This document shows, one piece after another, positions 52,909-61,961 of a stretch of 64,000 nucleotides of DNA. The DNA lies in the NCBI RefSeq assembly GCF_003550065.1, contig NZ_QXDC01000006.1, positions 28,492 through 92,491 of the forward strand, read 5' to 3'. How positions within the stretch are numbered: position 1 is the first letter of the stretch; each line of letters opens with the position of its first letter. This DNA comes from Hephaestia caeni (GTDB lineage Bacteria; Pseudomonadota; Alphaproteobacteria; Sphingomonadales; Sphingomonadaceae). Under the pieces are notes generated by a model. That model was not told the origin of the DNA, ran no database searches, and was given only the letters and a program-made list of their open reading frames with translations. The position numbers were made by a program, and so were the translations under genes.

Positions 52909-54500
52909 GTACCGGCCCGCTGATCGCCTGGGGCGTCGAGACGCTGATCGCGATGACGCTGCTGATGCTGCTCGTGCTCGCGCTGCGCGGCGCCGTTCGG
53001 CGTCAGTTCGGATCGCAGGTGGCCTATGCCTTATGGGCGTTGCCCGCGCTACGGCTGCTGCTGCCGCCGCTGCCGTCCGACTGGCGCGCGGCCGCCGCGG
53101 CGCCGATCGCCCGCGCCAGCGAGACGATCACGATGGTGGTCGTGCAGCCGCTCGGCCTCGCCCCGACCGGTGCGGCGCAGACGCCGCTGGGGCTGGCGCT
53201 GGTCGCGCTGTGGGGTGCGGGCGCGGCGGGGTTCTTCTGCTGGCATCTGGTCGCGCATGCCCGCTTCTGCCGCCGTATGCTCGCGGGCCGCGTGCGCGAG
53301 GCGGTGGCGGACGACGGCATCCGCGTCGTCGAGACCGATGCCGCGACCGGCCCGCTCGCCTTCGGGGTGCTGCGCAAATACATCGCCTTTCCGCGCGACT
53401 TCGCCGAACGCTACGACGAGGACGAGCGCGATCTCGCATTGGCGCACGAACGCGGCCACCACGCGCGTGGCGATCTGATCGCCAATTGGGCGGCGCTGCT
53501 GGTGCTCGCGGTCCACTGGTTCAATCCGATCGCCTGGCGCGCTTTCCGTGCCTTCCGCGCCGATCAGGAAATGGCGAACGACGCGCGCGTCCTCGCGGGC
53601 AAGAGCGCGACCTTCCGCCACGTCTATGCCTGCGCGATCGTCAAGGCCGCGCATGGCGGCGCGGTATCGGCGGCGTGTCATCTGCACACGATCAACGACC
53701 TCAAGGGGAGACTGAAGATGCTGTCGACCAGGAAAACCTCGCGTGCGCGACTGGCCAGCGGGATCGCCGCGGTGGCGCTGGTCACCGCGACGGGGCTCGG
53801 CGTCACGGCCTCGGGCACGCAAGCCGCCGAGACGATCCGCACCCGCGTGAGCCGGACGATCGGCGTGGATCTGCCCAACAGCGGCGCGGTGTGGACGATC
53901 GCCCCGTTCGGCGCGGCGTCAGCCGGTGCCGGTTCGGGCGATGTGCAGGACACGGCGCTGCCGCTACCCCCGGCGCCGCCCGAAACCGTGCCGCCGTCGG
54001 CCGCGCCCGCCGCCCCGCCCGCGGTTCCCGCACCGCCGGCACCGCCCGCGACCGCGACGTGGAGCTGGACGAGTGCCGATCAGGATGCGGTCGCCGGCGA
54101 CGTGCGCACGATGAAGCGGGTCCAGGTGATCAAGGACGGCAAGGTCGTGACCGACAACATCATGGCCGACATGCCCGAGATCAGCTCGCGCAACTGCACG
54201 ATCACCGACAAGAACGACGATCTTGTCATCCACGACGATTCGGGCAAGCGCCCCAAGATCATCATCTGCACCGATCGGATCGAAAAGGTGAGCGCGGATG
54301 CCGCGAGGGTCGCGGCGAACAGCGCCCGGATCGAGCGCGACGCCTACCGCTCCGCGCTCGACGGGCTGCGCAAGGCGCGCAGCAGCATGGCGGACAATGC
54401 CAGGCTCTCCGCCGCCGATCGCAGCGAGGCGCTCGCCGCGATCGACGAATCGATCCGCGAGATCCAACACGATATGGACAAGACCGGCACCGACAATTGA
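52905..54500 (+). CDS. BlaR1-like M56 metallopeptidase
   Basis: A 531-residue membrane protein: helices near 10-27, 38-52 and 95-115, then the M56 zinc site HERGHHARGD (about 181), VHWFNPIAWRAFRAFRADQE and a further helix near 285. The C-terminal half is periplasmic: Pro/Ala-rich linker (about 350-385), a middle domain, and a helical end (SALDGLRKARSSMAD). It has no penicillin-binding sensor domain, so the signal is not a beta-lactam bound in the BlaR1 manner. It probably triggers loss of the BlaI-like repressor. Confidence 0.88.
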   Translation: MSTGPLIAWGVETLIAMTLLMLLVLALRGAVRRQFGSQVAYALWALPALRLLLPPLPSDWRAAAAAPIARASETITMVVVQPLGLAPTGAAQTPLGLALVALWGAGAAGFFCWHLVAHARFCRRMLAGRVREAVADDGIRVVETDAATGPLAFGVLRKYIAFPRDFAERYDEDERDLALAHERGHHARGDLIANWAALLVLAVHWFNPIAWRAFRAFRADQEMANDARVLAGKSATFRHVYACAIVKAAHGGAVSAACHLHTINDLKGRLKMLSTRKTSRARLASGIAAVALVTATGLGVTASGTQAAETIRTRVSRTIGVDLPNSGAVWTIAPFGAASAGAGSGDVQDTALPLPPAPPETVPPSAAPAAPPAVPAPPAPPATATWSWTSADQDAVAGDVRTMKRVQVIKDGKVVTDNIMADMPEISSRNCTITDKNDDLVIHDDSGKRPKIIICTDRIEKVSADAARVAANSARIERDAYRSALDGLRKARSSMADNARLSAADRSEALAAIDESIREIQHDMDKTGTDN

Positions 54501-54566
54501 ACGACGGGAGGGGAGGGCAGGGCAGGGCCGGCACCCGTGACAGCGGGGCCGGCCCTTTGCGTTTGA

Positions 54567-54619
54567 TCCACTATCGTGGAAGCGGGCCGGTGCCGCACCC
54601 GATTCAGCTCCGCTGAATC
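54567..54619. repeat. Long palindrome family, internally deleted copy E
   Basis: TCCACTATCGTGGA, a short GGGCCGGTGCCGC remnant of the right arm, then GATTCAGCTCCGCTGAATC. The outer hairpins of copies B and D are kept while most of the long palindrome is missing. Confidence 0.75.
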
Positions 54620-54677
54620 CGACGCCAGCACGCCGCCGCCCTTGCCAACCTCGCCGCCAGCCGCCATCTCGAAGGGC

Positions 54678-55538
54678 ATGGACGTACCCCCGACCGGCGA
54701 ACGCATCGCGCTCGACCCCTTGGTGGCGCGGGTGCTGGCGCCCAATCCGTCGCCCTACACCTATACCGGCACCCAGACGCATCTGGTCGGCACGCGCGAT
54801 CTCGCGGTGATCGATCCGGGGCCGGACGATCCCGCGCACCTCGATGCCCTGATCCGCGCGATCGACGGCCGGCCGGTGACCGCGATCGTCGTCACCCACA
54901 CCCACCGCGATCACAGCCCCCTGTCGCGGGCGTTGAAGGCGGCGACAGGGGCGCCGATCGTCGGCTGTACCGCGCTCGCGCTCGACGATCTCGGCCCGCG
55001 CGCGGACGCCGCGTTCGATCGCGATTACGCGCCCGATCGCGTGCTCGCCGATGGCGACCGCGTCGAGGGCGACGGCTGGACGCTGGTCGCGGTGGCGACG
55101 CCAGGCCACACTTCGAACCATCTCGCCTTCGCGCTGCCCGAAACCGGCGCGCTGTTCTCGGGCGATCATGTCATGGGCTGGTCGACCACCGTCATCGCGC
55201 CGCCCGACGGCGACATGGCGGCGTATATGGCCAGCCTGATGAAGCTCCAGCAGCGCGACGACCGCATCTATTATCCCGGGCACGGCGACGCGATCGAGAA
55301 CCCCCGTCGCCTCTTGCGTGGCCTGATCGGGCACCGCAAGCAGCGCGAAGGCCAGATCCTGCGGCTGATCGGGCGCGACGGCATCGGCACCGTCCCGGCG
55401 ATGGTCGAGCGGATGTATGTCGGGATCGATCCCCGATTGCGCGGCGCGGCCGAGCTTTCGGTGCGCGCGCATCTGATCGACCTCAGCGATCGCGGGCTGG
55501 TGATCGAGGAGGGCGACACGTGGCGGATGACAGCGTGA
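54678..55538 (+). CDS. Metallo-beta-lactamase fold hydrolase (LACTB2-like)
   Basis: A 286-residue MBL protein with THTHRDHSPL (HxHxDH), TPGHTSNHLAF and FSGDHVMGWS for the zinc site. A C-terminal winged-helix extension follows (about 215-286, IGTVPAMVERMYVGI), as in the LACTB2/RNase-like group. Endoribonuclease or hydrolase activity is possible. ATG 54678 was chosen; the frame runs upstream through a repeat. The next gene overlaps by 19 bases. Confidence 0.88.
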   Translation: MDVPPTGERIALDPLVARVLAPNPSPYTYTGTQTHLVGTRDLAVIDPGPDDPAHLDALIRAIDGRPVTAIVVTHTHRDHSPLSRALKAATGAPIVGCTALALDDLGPRADAAFDRDYAPDRVLADGDRVEGDGWTLVAVATPGHTSNHLAFALPETGALFSGDHVMGWSTTVIAPPDGDMAAYMASLMKLQQRDDRIYYPGHGDAIENPRRLLRGLIGHRKQREGQILRLIGRDGIGTVPAMVERMYVGIDPRLRGAAELSVRAHLIDLSDRGLVIEEGDTWRMTA

Positions 55539-56269
55539 GCGAGGCGGCGCCCGGTGCCGCGCCGCCGCCGCATCGTGCGGGCGTCGGTGGCTTCCTCGTC
55601 AAGTTCGCGGGCGCGATCGCGATCCTGATCGCCGTCGCGTTCGGGCTGATGTGGGCGGCGCAATCCTATGTCGGCAAGAAATTGTCGCCCGATCCGGTGA
55701 CGATCGCCAATGCCAGCCTGCAAGGATTGCAGGAACAGAACCGACTCTCCGCCTTCGCCGCGCGCTATGTCGCGGTGGTGACGTCCAGGCAGTCGCGGCT
55801 GGGGCTGACGGCGGAAAAGACGATGATCATGCCGGGCATGGTCCGCTACGAGGTCGATCTAGGCAAGCTGACCCAGCGCGACGTGACCTGGGATGCGGCC
55901 AGCAACACGCTCGCCGTGCGGCTGCCGCCGGTCGAGGCCGATCAGCCGCAGATCGATCTGGCGGCGATCCGGCAATATGGCAGCGGCGGCGTGCTGATGA
56001 CGCTGACCAGCGCCGAGGCCGATCTCGACGCCGCCAACCGCAAGGAAGGGCAGGCCGAATTGCTCCGTCAGGCGAGGGCGCCCGCGATGATCAAGATCGC
56101 CCGTGACGCGACCCGGGGCGCGGTCGAGCGCAGCTTCGCGATGCCGCTGCGCGCGGCAGGGATCGACGCGCGGGTGAAGGTGACGTTCGCCGACGAGGGC
56201 AGCAGCGAGCGATGGGATACGTCGCGCTCGTTGCAGGAAGTGCTTGGGCAGGAGAAGGGTCAGCGCTGA
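55520..56269 (+). CDS. DUF4230 membrane-anchored protein
   Basis: A 249-residue protein with one hydrophobic segment (about 22-48, GFLVKFAGAIAILIAVAFGLM) and a large periplasmic part containing VAVVTSRQSRLGLTAEKTM and PGMVRYEVDLGKL, which fits the DUF4230 family. Function unknown. GTG 55520 starts inside the preceding gene. Confidence 0.78.
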   Translation: MADDSVSEAAPGAAPPPHRAGVGGFLVKFAGAIAILIAVAFGLMWAAQSYVGKKLSPDPVTIANASLQGLQEQNRLSAFAARYVAVVTSRQSRLGLTAEKTMIMPGMVRYEVDLGKLTQRDVTWDAASNTLAVRLPPVEADQPQIDLAAIRQYGSGGVLMTLTSAEADLDAANRKEGQAELLRQARAPAMIKIARDATRGAVERSFAMPLRAAGIDARVKVTFADEGSSERWDTSRSLQEVLGQEKGQR

Positions 56270-56306
56270 CGGCTGCTTTTGGTGGTTAGCGGACCGTCCG
56301 TCCTTT

Positions 56307-56400
56307 CGTCACCCCAGCAAAGGCTGGGGTCTATCTCTCCAGCAAGGCAGCGCGTTCGTTTCCGATAGAGTCATGGATGCCAGCCTTCGCTGGCATGACG
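56307..56400. repeat. REP-type inverted repeat pair, copy 5
   Basis: CGTCACCCCAGCAAAGGCTG on the left and GATGCCAGCCTTCGCTGGCA on the right. Each is a hairpin; the stem sequence CCAGC/GCTGG is unlike the other copies but still self-paired. Confidence 0.8.
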
Positions 56401-56530
56401 GCAATGGGGCGAAAGCGCGTATCGTGTTGAGTTGATGGCGCGGCGCCGCCCGACGTCGATCCGCTCCCTTCTCCTTGATCCCGCCGCCCGCGCGCGCCAC
56501 ATGGCAGACAGGCAAGACGAGGATCAGCGA

Positions 56531-57541
56531 ATGGACGCACGTGGTGGTATCGGCGGCAGTCTGGCGGGGCTCGATCTGCGCGCAGAGATCGATCGGCTGC
56601 GCAAGGAGCGCAACGCCGTTATCCTCGCGCATTATTACCAGAAGCCCGAGCTTCAGGACATCGCCGATTTCGTCGGCGACAGCCTCGATCTGTCGCGCAA
56701 GGCGGCGGCGACCGATGCCGAGGTGATCGCGTTTTGCGGTGTCCGCTTCATGGCCGAGACCGCCAAGATCCTGAGCCCGGACAAGACCGTCGTGCTCCCC
56801 GACATGGATGCCGGGTGCAGCCTGGAAGATTCGTGCCCGCCCGATCAGTTCGCGGCGTTCCGCGCGCAGCATCCGAACGCGATCGCGCTCACCTATATCA
56901 ACTGCTCGGCGGCGGTGAAGGCGCTCTCCGACGTCATTGTCACCAGTTCGTCGGCGGAGAAGATCCTCTCCCAGATCCCTGCGAGCCAGCCGATCATCTT
57001 TGGCCCCGATCGCAACCTCGGCGGTTATCTCGCGCGCAAGACCGGGCGTGACCTCATCCTGTGGCCGGGCGTGTGCATCGTCCACGAGGCGTTCAGCGAG
57101 ACCGAACTGTTGAAGCTGCGGGCGCAATATCCCGACGCGCCGATCGCCGCGCACCCCGAATGCCCCGCGGTGATCCTCGATCACGCCGATTTTGTCGGCT
57201 CGACGAGCGGTATCCTGGCCTATGCCAAGGAGATGCCGGGCGACACGCTGATCGTCGCGACTGAGCCGCACATCATCCACCAGATGGAAAAGGCGTTTCC
57301 CGACAAGACCTTCATCGGCGCGCCGGGGGCCGACGGCAATTGCAACTGCAATATCTGCCCGTACATGGCGCTGAACACGATGGAGAAACTCTACGTCGCG
57401 CTGCGCGATCTGGAACCGCGCATCGAGATCGAGGAAGGCCTGCGCCTGAAGGCCAAGAAGAGTCTCGACGCGATGCTCGCGATGGCCAGCGCGAGCGTCG
57501 GCATGGGCGATCTCGGCCCGGTGAAAGTGACGGGGGATTGA
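56531..57541 (+). CDS. nadA: Quinolinate synthase A
   Basis: A 336-residue NAD-biosynthesis enzyme that condenses iminoaspartate with DHAP. The 4Fe-4S cysteines appear in DAGCSLEDSCP, HPECPAVIL and CNCNICPYM; ILAHYYQKPELQDIADFVGD is the opening block. ATG 56531 follows GAGGA; upstream in-frame ATGs (56501, 56432) would add an unconserved tail. nadB and nadC are not nearby. Confidence 0.95.
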   Translation: MDARGGIGGSLAGLDLRAEIDRLRKERNAVILAHYYQKPELQDIADFVGDSLDLSRKAAATDAEVIAFCGVRFMAETAKILSPDKTVVLPDMDAGCSLEDSCPPDQFAAFRAQHPNAIALTYINCSAAVKALSDVIVTSSSAEKILSQIPASQPIIFGPDRNLGGYLARKTGRDLILWPGVCIVHEAFSETELLKLRAQYPDAPIAAHPECPAVILDHADFVGSTSGILAYAKEMPGDTLIVATEPHIIHQMEKAFPDKTFIGAPGADGNCNCNICPYMALNTMEKLYVALRDLEPRIEIEEGLRLKAKKSLDAMLAMASASVGMGDLGPVKVTGD

Positions 57542-57549
57542 ATTTCGTC

Positions 57550-57636
57550 GTCATGCCGGACTCGTTCCGGCATCCAACCATCCACGAGCGCAGGCGTTTG
57601 GGGCACGTTGGACCCCGGAACACGTCCGGGGTGACG
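57550..57636. repeat. REP-type inverted repeat pair, copy 6
   Basis: GTCATGCCGGACTCGTTCCG on the left and CCCCGGAACACGTCCGGGG with trailing TGAC on the right. It lies between convergent nadA and hydrolase genes. Confidence 0.85.
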
Positions 57637-57643
57637 AAGGGGC

Positions 57644-58363
57644 TTATTTCTCCCCACCCAGCACATCGGCGATCGCGCGGAGCACTTCGGGCTTCAATTG
57701 CACCCCCATGTGGCTCGATTGCACCTCGATGCAGCGGCCCGCGCCGTCGTCTTCGGCGTGGCAGATCATGCCGTTGACCAGCCCGTCGCTGCGGCTCCAG
57801 ATCGCGGTCGCGGGGACGGAAAGCGGGGCGGCGGCCTCGGCGAGCAACGCCTGGTGGCGGGGCGAATCGACACGCTCGCCGGTCAGCCATTCGTAGGTGC
57901 GCCACAAATTGGTTGCGCGCGGGCTGCCCGCGAAGGGCGAGGCGACGGTGATCACCTCGCGCACCTGATCCGGCCAGCGCTGCGCGGCGAAGCGCGCCAT
58001 GATGCCGCCCAGGCTGACGCCGACCAGCGTGACCGGCGCGCCCGTCTCCCCGGCGATCGCGGCGATGCGCGCGCCCAGCTTCTCACCGTCGGCGCCGATC
58101 GTGCGCAGCGAGAAATTGTGCCCGAGCCCCCAGCCGAAGGCGCGATAGCCCAGCGCCGACAGATAGCGTCGCATGATGAAGTTCGAGCGATCCGACACGA
58201 ACAGCCCCGGCAGCGCGAGCACCGGCCGCCCGTCGCCCTCGGGCGCCGCCGCCAGCATCTCTCGCGAAAAGGCATGGCTGGTGATCGACCAGATCGCGCG
58301 CGGCAACTCGGCCGCAAGCGCGAATTTGGAAGGGGCCGCGATATCGTCGGCACGTGTCGCCAT
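57644..58363 (-). CDS. Alpha/beta hydrolase
   Basis: A 239-residue alpha/beta hydrolase. The nucleophile elbow is VGVSLGGIMARFA (Ser in GVSLGG) near residue 110. RPVLALPGLFVSDRSN is the oxyanion-side strand, and a late His in SSHMGVQ completes the triad. Esterase or lipase-like activity is likely. Its start overlaps the stop of the TIGR02117-type gene (TGATG), so the two are one unit. Confidence 0.85.
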   Translation of the reverse strand: MATRADDIAAPSKFALAAELPRAIWSITSHAFSREMLAAAPEGDGRPVLALPGLFVSDRSNFIMRRYLSALGYRAFGWGLGHNFSLRTIGADGEKLGARIAAIAGETGAPVTLVGVSLGGIMARFAAQRWPDQVREVITVASPFAGSPRATNLWRTYEWLTGERVDSPRHQALLAEAAAPLSVPATAIWSRSDGLVNGMICHAEDDGAGRCIEVQSSHMGVQLKPEVLRAIADVLGGEK

Positions 58364-59040
58364 CAAAACCATCCCATCACCGTCGCGGGAAACGGAGTCC
58401 ACGCGCCGACGCGTACGCCAGCGTGCCGCAGCGCCGTTCCCGTCCAGGCGTTGCATGTCATCAAAGCGTCATAGCGGCCTTTTGCTCCATAAAAAGTATC
58501 GAAATCCTGATAGCCGCGGTCGATTCGCGGGGTTTCGCCCGGCGCGGCGTCGATGCTCGCGCGGATGAAGGCGGCGAGGCGGCGGTATTCTGCGGCGCGC
58601 AGCACGATCGGGCGCACGACAGGGCTGGGCCGCGGTGCGGGCAGATATTCGACATGGACGAGCGTTTCGTCGCTCCCGATCGCGGCGTGGAGGACGGTCA
58701 GCGGGCGGACATCGGCCCAGGTGGGCGTCTCGAGGTAGAAATGCCGCTCGCCCCAGCCGAACGCGAGGTGATCGAAGCCGGCATAGCGCGGATCGCCGAA
58801 ATGCGCCGGTTTCACCAGCCGCGTCCAATCGACTCCGGCCGCGCGTTTGGGCAGCACCAGATCAGTGTGGACGCCGTTGGTCTCGACATAGATGGTGATG
58901 CCCTGCGCCGGCGGGCGCCAGCCGGCATTGGCGGGGATCGCGCCGCCGATCATCCCGGCGGCCCAATAGCCCGCGATCAGCAGCACGAACGCCGTCGCCA
59001 GCCGCAACATCGCACGCTTCAAGAGGGGCCAGATCGTCAT
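58363..59040 (-). CDS. TIGR02117 family exported protein
   Basis: A 225-residue protein with one N-terminal hydrophobic segment (about 9-30) and conserved blocks NGVHTDLVLP, FGWGERHFYLETPTW and NAWTGTALRHAGV. This is the TIGR02117 family, sometimes found near polyhydroxyalkanoate or acyl-lipid genes. Its Cys-His residues recall NlpC-like folds, but no activity is known. ATG 59040 was preferred over 59058. Confidence 0.82.
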   Translation of the reverse strand: MTIWPLLKRAMLRLATAFVLLIAGYWAAGMIGGAIPANAGWRPPAQGITIYVETNGVHTDLVLPKRAAGVDWTRLVKPAHFGDPRYAGFDHLAFGWGERHFYLETPTWADVRPLTVLHAAIGSDETLVHVEYLPAPRPSPVVRPIVLRAAEYRRLAAFIRASIDAAPGETPRIDRGYQDFDTFYGAKGRYDALMTCNAWTGTALRHAGVRVGAWTPFPATVMGWF

Positions 59041-59084
59041 CCGCCGATATTCGCGCACCGGCGCGATTATGCTATGTCTTTTCC

Positions 59085-59966
59085 ATGACGGGAGAAACGC
59101 ACGTACTGGAGTCTCCGCCCGCGGGCGCCGCCGCGGATTGGACGATTCCGCAGGATTGGGCGCATTATACGCAGGAAGACCATCGCACCTGGGACACGCT
59201 GTTCGCGCGCCAGGCCAAGTTGCTGCCCGGCCGCGCGTCGGATGCCTATCTGCGCGGGCTGGATGTTCTCAAGCTCTCCAAGCCCGGTATCCCCGATTTC
59301 GAGGAATTATCCGAGCGCCTGATGAAGTTGACGGGCTGGCAGGTCGTCGCGGTGCCGGGGCTGGTGCCCGACGACGTGTTCTTCGACCACATGGCCAACC
59401 GCCGCTTCGTCGCGGGCAATTTCATCCGGCGACCCGACCAGCTCGATTATTTGCAGGAACCCGACGTCTTCCACGACGTGTTCGGTCATGTGCCGATGCT
59501 TGCGGACCCGGTGTTCGCCGATTATCTCGCCGCTTATGGCCGCGGCGGGCAGCGTGCGATGGGGCTGCACGCGCTCAAATATCTCGGGCGGCTCTATTGG
59601 TACACGGTCGAGTTCGGGCTGATCGAGGAAGCGGGCGCCTTGCGCATCTACGGTTCGGGCATCGTCTCGAGCTTTTCGGAAAGCCGCTTCGCGCTCGACG
59701 ATCCCAGCCCCAACCGCATCGCCTTCGATCTCGCGCGGGTGATGCGCACCGAATACCGGATCGACGATTTCCAGCAGAATTATTTCGTGATTCCGAGCTT
59801 CGACGAGCTGCTGCGGGTGACGGTGGAGACCGATTTCGCGCCGCTCTACGAGGAGATGCTGGCCGAGCCCGACATTCCGATCGCGGCGATTCTGCCGGAG
59901 GATCGGGTGATCACCGAGGGCACGCAAGATTATGCGCGGAGCAGGGCGCCGGCAGTGGTGGGGTAA
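59085..59966 (+). CDS. phhA: Phenylalanine 4-monooxygenase
   Basis: A 293-residue iron and pterin-dependent hydroxylase that makes tyrosine from phenylalanine. Iron ligands His130 and His135 lie in DVFHDVFGH, and Glu176 in WYTVEFGLI. FDHMANRRFVAGNFIR and SPNRIAFDLARVMRT are further family blocks. The short single-domain form is normal for bacteria. No pterin carbinolamine dehydratase is adjacent. Confidence 0.95.
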   Translation: MTGETHVLESPPAGAAADWTIPQDWAHYTQEDHRTWDTLFARQAKLLPGRASDAYLRGLDVLKLSKPGIPDFEELSERLMKLTGWQVVAVPGLVPDDVFFDHMANRRFVAGNFIRRPDQLDYLQEPDVFHDVFGHVPMLADPVFADYLAAYGRGGQRAMGLHALKYLGRLYWYTVEFGLIEEAGALRIYGSGIVSSFSESRFALDDPSPNRIAFDLARVMRTEYRIDDFQQNYFVIPSFDELLRVTVETDFAPLYEEMLAEPDIPIAAILPEDRVITEGTQDYARSRAPAVVG

Positions 59967-60003
59967 CGAGCGTCGGCACTCGACCGCGAATATTGGAAAG
60001 ATC

Positions 60004-60106
60004 GTCACCCCGGCCTTGAGCCGGGGTCCCGCTAACTTTCCCTTCGCTGCCGTGTTTTCGAATGGATATCAGAAGAAGCGGGACCCCGGCTCAAGGCCGG
60101 GGTAAC
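60004..60106. repeat. REP-type inverted repeat pair, copy 7
   Basis: CGTCACCCCGGCCTTGAGCC on the left and GGACCCCGGCTCAAGGCCGG on the right are inverted and each self-pairing. It lies between the convergent phhA and prmA genes. Confidence 0.82.
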
Positions 60107-60123
60107 GGGGTAGAAACAGTCGA

Positions 60124-61086
60124 TTATCTTCGCCGTTTCCGCAGCCGCAGGATCGCCCAGTCGCCGAGGTCAAGGCGCTCGGCCAACCGATAGCCCTGCC
60201 GGCGATAGGCGCGGGCGACGGCGTTGGCCTGCGTCTTGAGCAACCCTGCGAGCACCAATTGCCCGCCCGGCGCGGCGATCGCGGCCACGTCCGCCGCCAT
60301 GTCGATCAGCGGGCCGGCGAGGATGTTGGCGATGATCAGATCATAGCGCGCGCGGCGCTGGACCAGCGCGTTGGCGGTGCCGTCGGCGACCGTCAGCGCC
60401 AGCTTGCCCAGGCCGAGCCCCAGCGGAACGCCGTTGGTCTCGGCATTCTCCGCCGTCACGTCGATCGCGATTCCGTCGATGTCGGTCGCGGTCGCGTAGG
60501 CGCGCGGCCACAGGTGCATGCCGGCGAAGGCGAGCAGCCCGGTGCCGGTGCCGAGGTCGATCAGATTGTCCACCCGCGCGCCGCGCCGCCGGATGCGATC
60601 GAGCATGATCAGGCAGCCGGTGGTGGTCTCGTGATGCCCGGTGCCGAACGCCTGGCTCGCCTCGATGCGGTAGCGGCGAATGCCCGGCGCGTCGGCCACG
60701 TCGTGCGCAGAGGTGTGGACGACGAACCGACCCGCGCGCACCGGCTCCAGCCCCTGCTGGCTCAGCGTCACCCAATCGGCATCAGGCACCTTTTCCGGCT
60801 TGGCCTTGGCCGCGCTCGGCACCAGCGCGCGGATCGCGGCGATCGTCGCCTTGTCGGGCTTGCCCTCGAAATAGGCGTCGAGCCGCCAGTCCTCGGGATC
60901 GTCGGGAATGCCCTCGCTCGTCATCAGCACCGGCGGCGGCTCGAGCGCGGCCAGCGCCTCCATGTCGACCTCGATCGCCTCGGCTTCCGCCTTGGTGCAG
61001 GGCAGCGTGAGCTTCCAGCTTTCGGTTGCCGCGCCGCCGGACGCGGAACCGCTTCCCACTTCTGCTGACGGGCGCTTAGCGGACAT
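60124..61086 (-). CDS. prmA: Ribosomal protein L11 methyltransferase
   Basis: A 320-residue SAM methyltransferase. SQAFGTGHHETTTGCL, followed by LIDLGTGTGLLAFAG and LIIANILAGPLIDMAA, is the PrmA signature including NxxxxPL-type active site. It trimethylates ribosomal protein L11. The start overlaps the 3' end of the SDR gene by 11 bases. Confidence 0.94.
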   Translation of the reverse strand: MSAKRPSAEVGSGSASGGAATESWKLTLPCTKAEAEAIEVDMEALAALEPPPVLMTSEGIPDDPEDWRLDAYFEGKPDKATIAAIRALVPSAAKAKPEKVPDADWVTLSQQGLEPVRAGRFVVHTSAHDVADAPGIRRYRIEASQAFGTGHHETTTGCLIMLDRIRRRGARVDNLIDLGTGTGLLAFAGMHLWPRAYATATDIDGIAIDVTAENAETNGVPLGLGLGKLALTVADGTANALVQRRARYDLIIANILAGPLIDMAADVAAIAAPGGQLVLAGLLKTQANAVARAYRRQGYRLAERLDLGDWAILRLRKRRR

Positions 61087-61777
61087 AGCTCGCCCCGTTG
61101 ATGTCGATCACCGCACCGGTCATCGACGCGGGTGCCTCGAGCGCGAGGTAGCGCGCGGCATCGGCGATCTCCGCAGGATCGGCGACGCGGCCGAGCGGGA
61201 TGTCGGCGAGCAATTTGTCGCCGCCGCGGCTTTCCAGATAGTCCTCGGCCATGCCCGTCATCGTGAAGCCGGGGCAGATCGCGAAGGCAAGCACATTCTC
61301 GCGCGCGTAGGCCCGCGCGATCGTCTTGGTCATCGCGACCATGCCCGCCTTGGATGCGGCGTAATGCCAGTGCGCGGGGCTGTCGCCGCGATAGGCGGCG
61401 CGGCTGGCGATGTTGACGATGCGGCCGCCGCGCCGGGCCTCCTGCCAATGCCGCACCGCGAGCCGGCAGAGTTCGGCCGAGGCGGTGAGGTTGATCCGCA
61501 TCGTCCGCTCCCAGGTCGCGACCCATGCCGCGTGCGGCTGATCGAGCGGCGCGGCCTCGAAGACACCGGCATTGTTGATGAGCACGTCGATCCGGCCATC
61601 GAGTGCGTCGAGTGCGGCGTTCCACAGCGCCTGCGGGGCGGTGGGATCGGCGAAGTCGGCGGCGATGCCGCTCGTCGTACCGTGGCCGATCAGGCGGACG
61701 TCGCCGCGCGCTGTCAGCGCCTCGGCAATCGCGGCGCCGATCCCGCGGCTCGATCCGGTGAGGAGGATGTTGGGCAT
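61076..61777 (-). CDS. SDR-family NAD(P)-dependent oxidoreductase
   Basis: A 233-residue short-chain dehydrogenase. GSSRGIGAAIAEAL binds NAD(P), VLINNAG is the conserved Asn motif, and HWHYAASKAGMVAM holds the catalytic Tyr-Lys. It resembles FabG-like 3-oxoacyl reductases; the substrate is unknown. It is coupled to prmA. Confidence 0.9.
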   Translation of the reverse strand: MPNILLTGSSRGIGAAIAEALTARGDVRLIGHGTTSGIAADFADPTAPQALWNAALDALDGRIDVLINNAGVFEAAPLDQPHAAWVATWERTMRINLTASAELCRLAVRHWQEARRGGRIVNIASRAAYRGDSPAHWHYAASKAGMVAMTKTIARAYARENVLAFAICPGFTMTGMAEDYLESRGGDKLLADIPLGRVADPAEIADAARYLALEAPASMTGAVIDINGASYVR

Positions 61778-61837
61778 CGCTGCCGCTTAGCTGTTTCGTC
61801 ACCCCGGCGGAAGCTGCGATGCCCCGCGCTCCCCGTC

Positions 61838-61923
61838 GTCATGCCGGACTTGTTCCGGCATCCAAGCTGCAACAGGCGGCAGCGCTCGTGGAGAGTTGGA
61901 CCCCGGAACACGTCCGGGGTGAC
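61838..61923. repeat. REP-type inverted repeat pair, copy 8
   Basis: GTCATGCCGGACTTGTTCCG on the left and CCCCGGAACACGTCCGGGG with trailing TGAC on the right. A further partial arm GTCACCCCGGCGGAAGC lies at 61796. Confidence 0.85.
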
Positions 61924-61961
61924 GAATGTGGGGCGTCGACCGTAAGATGGCGACTGCAGGA

